Shown one piece after another: positions 51,430 through 60,645 of a stretch of 64,000 nt of DNA. A program made the translations under genes and the position numbers. The notes under the pieces are model-generated. The model worked only from the letters and a program-made list of their open reading frames with translations. It was not told the DNA's origin and did no database searches. The stretch's first letter is position 1. Every line of letters starts with the position of its first letter. Location: NCBI RefSeq assembly GCF_023208015.1, contig NZ_CP051627.1:3295501-3359500 (forward strand), read 5' to 3'. The DNA comes from Thermobifida alba. Lineage in GTDB: Bacteria; Actinomycetota; Actinomycetes; Streptosporangiales; Streptosporangiaceae.

Positions 51430-52647
51430 ATGAATACCATCACCCAAGAAGCAGTCGGCGACCTGCAGAAACATGCTGGAGCAACCACTCCGGTCCAGCC
51501 GCGCAAATATTCGGGAAATCTCTCCGAGCCAGTATTCGAAGAACTTTCCGAAACACTGTTCGCGTCACTTCGGCGCAGCGACCAGCGCCGCAGGGGGCTC
51601 GATTATCTGCGTGGCCTGCTGCGCACCCCCGGACGCAAGTCGATTCGGAACATGGCTGCTCTGCTGGGCGGTAGCGGGACGGGCCAGAGCCTGCACCACT
51701 TCATCTGCAACTCCACCTGGGAATGGTCGCCGGTCCGGGCCGCACTCGCCGGCTACCTGGCGCGTGTCGCCCCGCCGCTGGCCTGGGTGGTGCGTCCGAT
51801 GGTCATTCCCAAGACCGGTCAGCACTCCGTCGGAGTGGGCCGGTACTTCTCCCCGGTGGACGGCCAGGTGTTGAACGCACAGCAGGCCGTCGGCCTCTGG
51901 GCCGTCTCGGACAGAACCGGCGTCCCACTCAACTGGCACCTGCGCCTTCCCGAGCAGTGGCACGACGTCTCCGACTGCGGTGTCCCCTCCCCCCGTCCCG
52001 CACCTCCCAGGCCACTGGGTGACTGCGCGGTGGAGATGTGCCGGGAGGCCCTGGCCGACTGGGGTCTGCCGCCCCGGCCCGTGGTGGTGGACATCGGCGA
52101 GGCGAACCCCCTGCCGACCCTGCGGCGGCTCACCGCCGAGGGGCTCAGCTCGATGGTCCGAGTCCCCGGAGACCTGCCGCTGACCGTGGTCGACGAGGCA
52201 CTCACCGGGCACCGCGGCAACATACTGCCGGCCGCCCAGATCATGCGTGCCGCTCGGGAACTCCGCAGGCCGGTGACGTGGCGGGAGCGCGGTCCACGCC
52301 CGGTCCGGCGGACCGCGCTGGTCGCCGCGGTGCGGGTCCGCAGCCATCCCGACTGCGGCAGGGACACCGTACTCGTCGGGATCGGCGGGATCGGCGCGGA
52401 GTGGCTCACCGAACTGTGGGCGACCTCCCTGCCCGCGTCGTGGGCCGCCACCGCCGTCCCCTGGATGAGCGGATTCGTCCGGGCCGTCGACCGGGACTTC
52501 GAGACGATCTCCGAGCACGTCGGAATACGCGACTACGTGGGCCGATCGTTCAGCGGATGGCACCGCCACGTCACCCTCGCATCGGCCGCGCACGCCGTCG
52601 TCGCGCTGTCCTCAACGCCGGCGGACCTGGTGGGCCATGCCTCCTGA
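51430..52647 (+). CDS. IS701-type transposase-like protein with a degraded catalytic site
   Basis: A 405-residue protein matching IS701 transposases along its length: KYSGNLSEPVFEELSETLFA, GKHSVG-like QHSVGVGRYF, LNWHLRLPEQW, and the end motif GRSFSGWHRHVTL. The catalytic acids are altered: the DDTG motif reads RPMV (residues 122-125), the second Asp is kept (Asp221, VVVDIGEAN), and the last Glu is Asp354 (AVDRDFETIS, also without the following Lys). No terminal inverted repeats or target duplication were found. It sits as first gene of the aminobenzoate unit, so a domesticated regulatory role is plausible. Confidence 0.72.
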   Translation: MNTITQEAVGDLQKHAGATTPVQPRKYSGNLSEPVFEELSETLFASLRRSDQRRRGLDYLRGLLRTPGRKSIRNMAALLGGSGTGQSLHHFICNSTWEWSPVRAALAGYLARVAPPLAWVVRPMVIPKTGQHSVGVGRYFSPVDGQVLNAQQAVGLWAVSDRTGVPLNWHLRLPEQWHDVSDCGVPSPRPAPPRPLGDCAVEMCREALADWGLPPRPVVVDIGEANPLPTLRRLTAEGLSSMVRVPGDLPLTVVDEALTGHRGNILPAAQIMRAARELRRPVTWRERGPRPVRRTALVAAVRVRSHPDCGRDTVLVGIGGIGAEWLTELWATSLPASWAATAVPWMSGFVRAVDRDFETISEHVGIRDYVGRSFSGWHRHVTLASAAHAVVALSSTPADLVGHAS

Positions 52648-52804
52648 CCGCCCCGGCCGCCCCGGGGGCGCGGCCGACCGCCGTCCGTCCCGGAGCCGTG
52701 TGACCTCCCGGGCGGCCCTTCCCCGCCCCGGACGGAGCAGGGCCCCGCGGCCCCCGGCCGGCACCGCTGCGCTCACCCTTTTCCCCTCACACGTGGAGGA
52801 GCAA

Positions 52805-53977
52805 GTGTACTCCGGTCTTCCGGTCACCCGCCTGGGACCAGCCCCGCAGCAGCCCGACTGGGCCGACGACCCCCGCCTCCCGGCGGCACGCCGAGAACTC
52901 GCCCTGCTTCCTCCCCTGGTCCGCCCGGAGGATGTGGACCGGCTCCGCCTCCTCCTCGCCCGGGTGGCCGCAGGGGAGGCTCTGGTCGTCCTCGCCGGGG
53001 ACTGCGCCGAGGACCCGGCGGAGAGCACCGCCGCCGACGTGGCGGCCAAGACCGGTCTGGTCGAGACCCTGGCCCGCATGGTCGGCTCCGCCTCGGGCAA
53101 GCCCGTCGTCCGCGCCGCACGCATCGCCGGGCAGTTCGGCAAGCCGCGCTCGCGCTCCACCGAGACGGTCGGCGGCCGGGAGCTCCCCGTCTACCGCGGA
53201 CACCTGGTCAACAGCCCCGAACCGGACCCCGAACTGCGCAGGCCCGACCCGCTCCGGCTGGTCGCCTGCTATCGGGCCGCCGCCGAGATCATGGGGCACC
53301 TGGGCTGGCGTCCGGACCTCCCGCGCCACGACGCCGACGCCCCCGTGTGGACCAGCCACGAGGCGCTGCTGCTCGACTACGAGGTCCCGCTGCTGCGCCG
53401 GACCGGCGACGGACGCGTCCTGCTCGCCTCCACGCACTGGCCGTGGGTGGGCGAGCGCACCCGGAGCGCGGACGGCGCGCACATCGCTCTGCTCTCCGGC
53501 ATCGCCAACCCTGTGGCCTGCAAGGTGGGCCCCACGACGGAGACCGACGAACTGCTGGAGGTCTGCGAGCGGCTGGACCCGCGGCGGGTGCCGGGGAGGC
53601 TCACCCTCATCGCCCGCATGGGGGCCGGCGTCGTGGCCCGCAGGCTTCCCCCGCTCGTCGAGGCCGTCCGCGCCGCAGGGCATCCGGTGGTCTGGCTCAC
53701 CGACCCCATGCACGGCAACACCGTGAGGACCCCGTCCGGCCTCAAGACCCGCTACGTGGAAGCGATCGTCCGCGAGGTCCAGGAGTTCCACTCGGCGGTG
53801 CGGTCAGCCGGCGGTGTCCCCGGAGGGCTCCACCTGGAGGCCACCCCGCAGGACGTCACCGAGTGCGTCCCCGACCGCTTCCACGTCGACCGGGTCCCCG
53901 CCAAGTACACCAGCCTCTGCGACCCGCGGCTGAACCCGGACCAGGCCGTCGCCGTGGCGGCTGCCTGGCTGCACTGA
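52805..53977 (+). CDS. Class II 3-deoxy-7-phosphoheptulonate (DAHP) synthase, PhzC-like
   Basis: First shikimate-pathway step, condensing PEP and erythrose 4-phosphate; a cluster copy raises chorismate supply. It has 390 residues, shorter than housekeeping class II enzymes of about 450, as in secondary-metabolism copies that lack N-terminal regulatory helices. Motifs are VLAGDCAE, FGKPRSRSTE, WTSHEALLLDYE, STHWPWVGERTR, NPVACKVGPTT, WLTDPMHGNT and HLEATPQDVTEC. GTG at 52805 has GGAGGAG 3 nt upstream; a GTG four codons earlier is possible. Confidence 0.92.
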   Translation: MYSGLPVTRLGPAPQQPDWADDPRLPAARRELALLPPLVRPEDVDRLRLLLARVAAGEALVVLAGDCAEDPAESTAADVAAKTGLVETLARMVGSASGKPVVRAARIAGQFGKPRSRSTETVGGRELPVYRGHLVNSPEPDPELRRPDPLRLVACYRAAAEIMGHLGWRPDLPRHDADAPVWTSHEALLLDYEVPLLRRTGDGRVLLASTHWPWVGERTRSADGAHIALLSGIANPVACKVGPTTETDELLEVCERLDPRRVPGRLTLIARMGAGVVARRLPPLVEAVRAAGHPVVWLTDPMHGNTVRTPSGLKTRYVEAIVREVQEFHSAVRSAGGVPGGLHLEATPQDVTECVPDRFHVDRVPAKYTSLCDPRLNPDQAVAVAAAWLH

Positions 53978-54036
53978 CCCCCGGCCGTCCGGGTGGGAGG
54001 CGTCCAGTACCGAATCCGTCCAGAGAGGAGCAGCAC

Positions 54037-54807
54037 ATGGAGGACAGTGTCGCCCTGGTGACCGGGGCCGCCAGCGGAATCGGCGCGGCCGTCGCCAGGG
54101 CACTGGGCGAGCGAGGCGCCACGGTGGCCGCCGTCGACCGGGACGCCGAGCAGTTACGCACCCTGGTGGACAAGCTCAGAGCGGACGGGGCACGTGTCGA
54201 GGCGTTCGCCGCCGATGTGAGCCTGGCCTCCGAGGTCGAGGGGGTGGTGCGGGAGGTGGAACGGACCCTGGGCCCCCTGCACTCCCTGGTCAACGCTGCT
54301 GGAGTACTCCGTCTCGGCGGGGTGCGGGACCTCACCGACGACGACTGGTCCGCCACCTTCGCGGTCAACGCCACCGGGGTGTTCCACACCTCCCGTGCCG
54401 CCGCGCGCCGGATGGTCCCGCGCCGGCGCGGAGCCATCGTCACCGTGGCCTCCAACGCCGCGGGGACGGCACGCATGGGCATGGCCGCCTACGCGGCCTC
54501 CAAGGCCGCCGCGACGGCGTTCACCCGGTGTCTCGGTCTGGAACTCGCCGCATACGGCATCCGGTGCAACGTCGTCGCGCCGGGATCGACCGACACCCCG
54601 ATGCTGCGGTCCATGTGGCACGACGCGTCCGGCCCGGCCGCGACGCTCCGAGGAGACCCGGAAGCGTACCGCGTGGGTATTCCGCTGCAGCGGCTGGCCC
54701 AGCCCGCCGACATCGCCGACTCGGTGCTGTTCCTGCTCTCCGACCAGGCCGCGCACATCACCATGCACACCCTGACGGTGGACGGAGGCGCCACTCTCGG
54801 CTGCTAG
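54037..54807 (+). CDS. DhbA-like 2,3-dihydro-hydroxybenzoate dehydrogenase (SDR)
   Basis: An NAD-dependent short-chain dehydrogenase of 256 residues. Nucleotide motif [26 protein letters not shown]; catalytic Ser in [12 protein letters not shown] and YAASKAA for Tyr and Lys; [18 protein letters not shown] and VDGGATLG are DhbA/EntA signatures. With PhzE- and PhzD-like partners the expected substrate is trans-2,3-dihydro-3-hydroxyanthranilate, giving 3-hydroxyanthranilate rather than 2,3-dihydroxybenzoate. GAGAGGAG lies upstream of the ATG. Confidence 0.9.
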   Translation: MEDSVALVTGAASGIGAAVARALGERGATVAAVDRDAEQLRTLVDKLRADGARVEAFAADVSLASEVEGVVREVERTLGPLHSLVNAAGVLRLGGVRDLTDDDWSATFAVNATGVFHTSRAAARRMVPRRRGAIVTVASNAAGTARMGMAAYAASKAAATAFTRCLGLELAAYGIRCNVVAPGSTDTPMLRSMWHDASGPAATLRGDPEAYRVGIPLQRLAQPADIADSVLFLLSDQAAHITMHTLTVDGGATLGC

Positions 54808-54976
54808 CCCTTGTCCGGCGAACCGCCGTGGGTCCGCCACCGCCGGGGCACCACCGCGTCGGCGCCCGCGGGCCGCAGACGAAGGCCTGCACCGCGCACC
54901 GACGCCGTCCCGGACAGCGACCCGTCGTTCCGGGCCCCACCAGACAGACCCAGTCCCGACCAAGCGGAGGACGACC

Positions 54977-55660
54977 ATGACAGGAATCCCACCCATCCGG
55001 CCCTACCCCCTGCCGGAAGCGGACGGCCTGCCCGCCAACACCGCGTGCTGGACCGTCGACCCGGACCGCGCGGTGCTGCTCGTGCACGACATGCAGCGTT
55101 TCTTCCTCCGTCCTTTCGACTCCGCCGGAGAACCGTGCCGGACACTGCTGCGCAACTGCGTGGCGCTGCGTGAGCGGTGCGCCGCACTCGGCGTCCCGGT
55201 CGCCTACACCACACAGCCCGGGAACATGACCGACGAGCAGCGCGGCCTGCTGAAGGACTTCTGGGGGCCCGGCATGAGCGCCGTCCCCCAGGACCGCGCG
55301 GTGGTGGAGCCGCTGGCCCCGGCCCCCGGCGACTGGGTGCTCACCAAGTGGCGCTACAGCGCCTTTCACCGTTCCGACCTGCTGGAACTGATGCGTGCCC
55401 ACCACCGCGACCAACTGGTCGTCTGCGGCGTGTACGCCCATGTCGGCGTTCTGATGACCGCGGTGGACGCCTTCACCCACGACATCCGGCCGTTCCTGCC
55501 CGCGGACGCGGTGGCCGACTTCTCCGCGGAGTACCACCACATGGCCCTGGAGTACGCCGCCCAGCGCTGTGCGGTGGTCACCTCCACCGCAGCCCTCCTG
55601 GCCGCCCTCGGCTCGGCGGTCCTGGACTCCCCGGAGTTGGCGGTGGAGGCGAGGACATGA
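54977..55660 (+). CDS. PhzD-like isochorismatase
   Basis: Hydrolyses the enolpyruvyl ether of 2-amino-2-deoxyisochorismate to dihydro-hydroxyanthranilate and pyruvate. It has 227 residues against 207 for typical PhzD; the extra residues are at the C-terminus. Catalytic Asp is in LVHDMQRFF, Lys in LTKWRYSAF, and the site where other family members have the nucleophilic Cys reads [10 protein letters not shown] with Gly, as in PhzD and EntB. Its TGA overlaps the PhzE-like ATG. Confidence 0.92.
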   Translation: MTGIPPIRPYPLPEADGLPANTACWTVDPDRAVLLVHDMQRFFLRPFDSAGEPCRTLLRNCVALRERCAALGVPVAYTTQPGNMTDEQRGLLKDFWGPGMSAVPQDRAVVEPLAPAPGDWVLTKWRYSAFHRSDLLELMRAHHRDQLVVCGVYAHVGVLMTAVDAFTHDIRPFLPADAVADFSAEYHHMALEYAAQRCAVVTSTAALLAALGSAVLDSPELAVEART

Positions 55661-57546
55661 GCGGCGGAGGGACCGGAAACGCTGACCTGCTCGGCAGCAT
55701 CCTGGCAGCGCCTCCCCCGGCGTTCGCCCTGCTGTACCGCCCGGAGACGAGCTGTCCCGAGGTCGTGGACGTACTCGTCGGCGAGGTGTCCACGCCCGAG
55801 GTGCTGGCCGCTCTCCCGCTGCCCCCTCGCGACCGCCGTACCGGCCGCGCCGGACACGACGTGCTCGCCGTCATCCCCTACCGGCAGCTCACCGAGCGCG
55901 CCCTCCCGTGCAACGACGACGGCGCGCCGCTGATCGCGATGACCGTCACCGCGCAGGAGACCGTGGCACTCGCGGACCTCCTGGGCCGGATCCCCGACTG
56001 GGGGATCCGGGTGGCGAACGGACGCTTCGACGTGAGCGACGAGGCCTACGCCGCCGCGGTGGAGCGGATCATCGCCGAGGAGATCGGGCAGGGGGAGGGC
56101 GCCAACTTCGTCCTCGGACGCTCCTACCTCGCCGAAATCGCCGACTACACGCCGCACAGCGCGCTCACCCTGTTCCGCAGGCTCCTGGAGCAGGAGTCCG
56201 GCGCCAGTTGGACGTTCGTCGTCCACGCCGCGGGCCGCACCTTCGTCGGCGCCACACCCGAGCGGCACATCAGCCTGCGCGGGGGCGTCGCCGTGATGAA
56301 CCCGATCAGCGGCACCTACCGCTATCCGCCGTCGGGCCCCGACCTCGCCGAGGTGATGCTCTTCCTCTCGGACCGCAAGGAAGCCGACGAGCTGTACATG
56401 GTCGTCGACGAGGAACTCAAGATGATGGCCCGGATCTGCAACTCCGGGATCCGGGTGGACGGCCCCCGCCTCAAGGAGATGGCCCGGCTGGCGCACACCG
56501 AGTACTACATCAAGGGCCACACCGGCCGCGACCCGCGGGAGATCCTGCGTGAGACGATGTTCGCCCCGACCGTCACCGGAAGCCCGCTGGAGAGCGCGTT
56601 CCGGGTCATCAGCCGCCACGAGCCCCGGGGCCGGGGCTACTACAGCGGCGCACTCGCCCTCATCGGCCATGACGAGCGGGGTGACCGCACCCTCGACTCC
56701 GCCATCCTCATCCGTACCGCCGAAATCGCCCCGGACGGCCGGATGCGCATCGGTGTGGGCGCCACCCTCGTCCGCCACTCCGACCCGGCCGCCGAGGCAG
56801 CCGAGACCAGGGCCAAGGCGGCGGGTCTGCTCGCCGCTCTGGAGACCGCGCGGCCGACGCGGCTGGCCGACCACCCGGCGGTCCGCACAGCCCTGGACGA
56901 GCGCAACATGCACCTCTCCAGTTTCTGGCTGGACGGGAACGCCGAATCCACGCCCGTACCGGAACTCGCCGGCCTGTGCGCCCTGGTGATCGACGCCGAG
57001 GACGCGTTCACCTCGATGCTGGCGCACCAGCTCCGGTCCATCGGCCTCGCCGTCACGGTCCGCCGATTCGACGAACCGTACTCCTTCGACGAGCACCACC
57101 TGATAGTAATGGGCCCGGGTCCGGGCGATCCGCGCGACAGCTCACATCCCAAGATCGCGAGGTTGGAGGCAGCGATACGTACCCTCCTCGCCGAACGGAG
57201 ACCCTTTCTCGCGGTCTGTCTGAGCCACCAGGTGCTGAGCCGCACGCTCGGTTTCGCCCTGCACCGACGCGCAGTCCCCAACCAGGGGGTCCAGCACCGT
57301 ATCGACCTGTTCGGCCACCGGGAGCGGGTCGGTTTCTACAACTCCTTCGCCGCCGTCAGCAGTGAGGACAAGGTGGAGTGCGAAGGGACCGGAACCGTCG
57401 AGGTGAGCCGCGACGCGGAGACGGGTGAGATCCACGCCCTGCGCGGTCCCGGGTTCGCCTCCCTGCAGTTCCATGCCGAGTCGGTACTCACGCACGACGG
57501 TGTGCGTCTCCTCGCCCGGACCGTCCGGGAGATCCTCGGCCGGTGA
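55657..57546 (+). CDS. PhzE-like 2-amino-2-deoxyisochorismate synthase
   Basis: Converts chorismate and glutamine-derived ammonia into ADIC. It has 629 residues and fuses the chorismate-binding domain ([51 protein letters not shown], ending near residue 420) to a glutamine amidotransferase domain (nucleophile Cys in [12 protein letters not shown], His-Glu in LQFHAESVL). It retains ADIC without forming anthranilate in the known enzymes. ATGA overlap with the PhzD-like gene shows coupling. No other phenazine genes are present. Confidence 0.93.
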   Translation: MSGGGTGNADLLGSILAAPPPAFALLYRPETSCPEVVDVLVGEVSTPEVLAALPLPPRDRRTGRAGHDVLAVIPYRQLTERALPCNDDGAPLIAMTVTAQETVALADLLGRIPDWGIRVANGRFDVSDEAYAAAVERIIAEEIGQGEGANFVLGRSYLAEIADYTPHSALTLFRRLLEQESGASWTFVVHAAGRTFVGATPERHISLRGGVAVMNPISGTYRYPPSGPDLAEVMLFLSDRKEADELYMVVDEELKMMARICNSGIRVDGPRLKEMARLAHTEYYIKGHTGRDPREILRETMFAPTVTGSPLESAFRVISRHEPRGRGYYSGALALIGHDERGDRTLDSAILIRTAEIAPDGRMRIGVGATLVRHSDPAAEAAETRAKAAGLLAALETARPTRLADHPAVRTALDERNMHLSSFWLDGNAESTPVPELAGLCALVIDAEDAFTSMLAHQLRSIGLAVTVRRFDEPYSFDEHHLIVMGPGPGDPRDSSHPKIARLEAAIRTLLAERRPFLAVCLSHQVLSRTLGFALHRRAVPNQGVQHRIDLFGHRERVGFYNSFAAVSSEDKVECEGTGTVEVSRDAETGEIHALRGPGFASLQFHAESVLTHDGVRLLARTVREILGR

Positions 57547-57592
57547 GACCGGCCTGCCCCAACCACCATCGACAAGACAGGAGTAAGGAACC

Positions 57593-58165
57593 GTGACGAA
57601 CACGCCGCTGCGGCTCGCCGTGGTCATCGGCAGCATCCGCGAGGGCCGTTTCGGTCCGACCGTCGCACAGTGGATCACCGAGGAGGCGCGCTCCTTCGGC
57701 CAGTTCGACGTCGACGTCGTCGATCTGGCCGATGCCGGACTCCCGATGCGGATCACCGACACCGCGCCTCCGGAGGTGGAGGCGCTGCGGCCGCGCCTGG
57801 CCGCGGCCGACGCCTTCATCATGGTGGTCCCCGAGTACAACCGGGGCTACCCGGCCTCCCTGAAGACCCTGATCGACTGGTACATCGAGGAGTGGCAGGC
57901 CAAGCCGGTCGGTTTCGTGTCCTACGGGGGGCGAGGCGGAGCGCTGCGGTCCGTGGACCACGTGAGCGCGGTGCTCAGCGACCTGCACGCGGTACCGCTG
58001 CGCGACACGGTCAGCTTCCATGACGCGTGGGACAAGTTCGACGCGTCCGGTCGCCCCGTCGACCGGGAGGGCGCGGAGGCGGCGGCCAAGATCCTGCTGG
58101 ACCGCCTGCTGTGGTGGGGGTCCGCGCTGCGCTCCGCACGACTTGAGCACCCGTACAACCGCTGA
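57593..58165 (+). CDS. NADPH-dependent FMN reductase (flavodoxin-like)
   Basis: Reduces FMN or a quinoid substrate using NADPH. It has 190 residues. The family motif GSIREGRFGPTVAQW binds flavin phosphate, and PEYNRGYPASLKTLIDW is the second signature; YGGRGGALRSVDH contacts the isoalloxazine in relatives. It could support a flavin monooxygenase, but none is encoded in the window, so direct action on a pathway intermediate is equally possible. GTG start, 46 nt after the PhzE-like gene; last gene of the plus-strand unit. Confidence 0.86.
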   Translation: MTNTPLRLAVVIGSIREGRFGPTVAQWITEEARSFGQFDVDVVDLADAGLPMRITDTAPPEVEALRPRLAAADAFIMVVPEYNRGYPASLKTLIDWYIEEWQAKPVGFVSYGGRGGALRSVDHVSAVLSDLHAVPLRDTVSFHDAWDKFDASGRPVDREGAEAAAKILLDRLLWWGSALRSARLEHPYNR

Positions 58166-58205
58166 CCGGGTGCCGGACCGGAAGCACACCGGCCCGGCAC
58201 CCCGG
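58166..58205. terminator. Bidirectional terminator between convergent cluster units
   Basis: GGGTGCCGG at 58168-58176 pairs with CCGGCACCC at 58194-58202; CCGG at 58178-58181 and 58189-58192 extends the stem after one mismatch. It separates the FMN reductase from the sugar operon end. Confidence 0.7.
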
Positions 58206-58222
58206 CATCCGCTCCTCCGGGT

Positions 58223-59620
58223 TCACAGGACGGCGGCACCGGTGTTGAGGCAGGCGAGCAGAGTGCGGGCCTGGACGTTGAGGTAGTGGCCGTGCCGCAC
58301 CAGTGCCCGCAACTGGCCGGGGGTCACCCAGCGGTAACCGGGCGGCGGGGACAGCGGAGCCTCGTCCTCGTCCGCCTCCACCACCATGACCCGGTTCTCC
58401 GCGCCGCGGAAGCGTCCGCCCTCCTCCGAGTGCACCGCCTCGTAGCGGACGCGCCCGGGCGGGGCGGACAGCACCACGTCGAGGAAGGGGGGCCTCCTCC
58501 CGGGGGGCAGGTGGGCGTAGTTGCCCGGATCGCACTGCACCGTCGGCGCCAGTTCGACCACGCCGGGAAGCCCTCCCTCCACCCGGGCGTGCACGAGTAC
58601 GTGCGGGACACCGCCGAGACGGCGGGTGAGGAACGCGATGACGCCGCGCCGGTACGGCTCGAACAGCGGCTGTGTCCACCTGCCCACCTCGCGGGTGCCC
58701 GCCTCCACCGCCACGGCGACCACCCGGAAGTACCGGTCCTCCCGGTGGCGGATGGCGTACTCCTCACGCTCCCAGTCCGGCACGGAGGCCAGGGGCACGC
58801 GCCGGGCCGTCACCCCGTACCTGGTCCGCTCCCCGGTGAGCCATGACAGCAGCTCGGTGTCGGTGTGCAGGGCCTCGGTCCCGTCTTCGGGCACCGGAGC
58901 GCAGGACAGGACCGTGCGCGAGTCCATGTTCACCAGGTTGTCGCGGCGCAGCAGTCGGCCGATCTGCCCGAGCGTCAGCCAGCGGAAGTCCTCGTGCGGG
59001 GCGACGTCCTCGGTCACCTCGACGATCATGTTCCGGTTGCTCTTTCGGTAGAACCACGCGCCGTGCTCCGACTGCAGGACGTCGACCAGGACCCGGCCCC
59101 GGCCGGGCTGGACGAAGTAGTCGATGTGGTGGACCTTCCTTCCCCGGTGCGCCCCCGTGTAGTTGCTGTACGTGGCCTGCACGGTCGGGGAGAGCTGGAC
59201 CAGGTTGGGGTTGCCCGGCTCCATCTTGGCCTGCATCAGGAAGTGCAGCACCCCGTCGAACTCCTTCGCCAGGATGCCGAGGATGCCGACCTCCGGCTGG
59301 TGGATGACGGGCTGGCACCATTCGGGGAACGGCCCGTTCCTGACCGTGACGTGCAGGCCTTCGACGGTGAAGAAACGTCCGCTGTGGTGCGCCAGGTTCC
59401 CGGTCCGTTCGTCGAACCGCCACCCGTCGAGCCCGGCCAGGGGGATCGGCTCCACCCGGAAGCCTTCCGAGGCGGCGCGTCCGGCGACCCAGTCCGCGGT
59501 CTCCCGCACGGTCCTCTCGTCCCCCCGGGCCGCCACCGAACGGGCCATCCGCTCAGCCGTCCCCGGTTCCCAGCGGGGACGCGGCAGCACGGAGGGGTTC
59601 CGCTGGACTGCCACGGTCAC
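58223..59620 (-). CDS. NDP-hexose 2,3-dehydratase
   Basis: Removes the C2 hydroxyl of NDP-4-keto-6-deoxyglucose, the committed step to 2,6-dideoxysugars. It has 465 residues and the family's internal duplication: GILGILAKEFDGVLHFLMQAKMEPGN with LVQLSPTVQATYSNYTGAHRG in the first half, and VIAFLTRRLGGVPHVLVHARVEGG with VVELAPTVQCDPGNY in the second. GTG at 59620 overlaps the rmlB stop; the next GTG (59614) lies at better distance from GGAGG. No 3-ketoreductase, epimerase or glycosyltransferase follows. Confidence 0.92.
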   Translation of the reverse strand: MTVAVQRNPSVLPRPRWEPGTAERMARSVAARGDERTVRETADWVAGRAASEGFRVEPIPLAGLDGWRFDERTGNLAHHSGRFFTVEGLHVTVRNGPFPEWCQPVIHQPEVGILGILAKEFDGVLHFLMQAKMEPGNPNLVQLSPTVQATYSNYTGAHRGRKVHHIDYFVQPGRGRVLVDVLQSEHGAWFYRKSNRNMIVEVTEDVAPHEDFRWLTLGQIGRLLRRDNLVNMDSRTVLSCAPVPEDGTEALHTDTELLSWLTGERTRYGVTARRVPLASVPDWEREEYAIRHREDRYFRVVAVAVEAGTREVGRWTQPLFEPYRRGVIAFLTRRLGGVPHVLVHARVEGGLPGVVELAPTVQCDPGNYAHLPPGRRPPFLDVVLSAPPGRVRYEAVHSEEGGRFRGAENRVMVVEADEDEAPLSPPPGYRWVTPGQLRALVRHGHYLNVQARTLLACLNTGAAVL

Positions 59621-60645
59621 CCTCCGGCGGTCGGCGACGTCTCGAAGGCCGCGATCCGCTCGCCCCGGTTCCGTCCACCGCCGTATTTGACCGCTTTCCA
59701 CCAGTCGACGTTCTCGCGGTACCAGGCGACCGTGTCGGCCAGTCCGCGTTCGAAGGGGATCTCCGGCTCGTAGCCCAGCTCTTCCCGGATCTTGGTCCCG
59801 TCGAGGGCGTACCGCCGGTCGTGCCCGTCGCGGTCGGCCACCCACTGGATCGCCGTACGGTCCGCACCGCACAGTTCGAGCAGCCGCTCGGTGATTTCGA
59901 GGTTGGTCCGCTCGTCCCCGCCCCCGACGTTGTAGACCTCTCCCGCCTTCCCCTTCGTGAGGATGAGGTGGACGGCCCGGCAGTGGTCGTCGACGTGCAG
60001 CCACTCACGGACGTTCAACCCGTCGCCGTACAGCGGGACCGGCTCCTTCTCCAGCAGGTTCGTGACGAAGCGCGGGATGAGCTTCTCCGGGTGCTGGTAG
60101 GGCCCGTAGTTGTTGGAGCAGCGGCTGATGGAGACGTCGAGGCCGTGCGTCCGCCAGAAGGCGCGGACCACCAGGTCGGAGGCTGCTTTGGAGGCCGCGT
60201 AGGGCGAGTTGGGCGCCATCGGCTCCTCCTCGTTCCACGTGCCTTCGTCGATGGACCCGTAGACCTCGTCGGTGGAGACGTGGACCACGCGTTCGACTCC
60301 GGCGGCCAGGGCGGCGTCCAGCAGCACCTGGGTGCCGATCACGTTGGTGCGGAAGAACGCGTCGGCGTCCGCGATGGAGCGGTCCACGTGCGTCTCGGCC
60401 GCGAAGTGCACGACCGCGTCGTGCCCCGGCATCAGCTCCCCGACCAGCCGCGCGTCGCAGACGTCGCCGTGGACGAACTCCAGTCGGGGTGCGTGCTCCG
60501 GAAGGTTGGCCCGGTTCCCCGCGTAGGTGAGTTTGTCCAGGACCGTGACTCTGACCCCCTCCGTTCCGGGGTATCGGCCCGCGAGCAGGGAACGCACGTA
60601 GTGGGACCCGATGAAGCCCGCGCCTCCGGTGACCAGGATCCTCAT
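59617..60645 (-). CDS. rmlB: dTDP-glucose 4,6-dehydratase
   Basis: Forms dTDP-4-keto-6-deoxyglucose. It has 342 residues. NAD motif is VTGGAGFIGSHYVRSLL; catalytic residues are in STDEVYGSIDEG (Thr-Asp-Glu) and SPYAASKAASDLV (Tyr, Lys); NNYGPYQHPEKLIPRF is the substrate-binding signature. It overlaps rmlA by 4 nt upstream and the 2,3-dehydratase downstream, so the three form one coupled sugar operon on the minus strand. Confidence 0.95.
   Translation of the reverse strand: MRILVTGGAGFIGSHYVRSLLAGRYPGTEGVRVTVLDKLTYAGNRANLPEHAPRLEFVHGDVCDARLVGELMPGHDAVVHFAAETHVDRSIADADAFFRTNVIGTQVLLDAALAAGVERVVHVSTDEVYGSIDEGTWNEEEPMAPNSPYAASKAASDLVVRAFWRTHGLDVSISRCSNNYGPYQHPEKLIPRFVTNLLEKEPVPLYGDGLNVREWLHVDDHCRAVHLILTKGKAGEVYNVGGGDERTNLEITERLLELCGADRTAIQWVADRDGHDRRYALDGTKIREELGYEPEIPFERGLADTVAWYRENVDWWKAVKYGGGRNRGERIAAFETSPTAGG

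Noticed and set aside
51430-52647. Active IS701 insertion sequence
   Set aside because: Catalytic acids are altered and no terminal inverted repeats or target duplications were found.
54037-55660. Catecholate siderophore (2,3-dihydroxybenzoate) genes
   Set aside because: DhbA- and isochorismatase-like enzymes would fit, but the adjacent synthase is the amidotransferase-fused PhzE type, and no isochorismate synthase, aryl carrier protein or NRPS is present.
52637-58165. Phenazine biosynthetic cluster
   Set aside because: PhzC-, PhzD- and PhzE-like genes are present, but PhzF, PhzA/B and PhzG are missing and a DhbA-like dehydrogenase diverts the intermediate to 3-hydroxyanthranilate.
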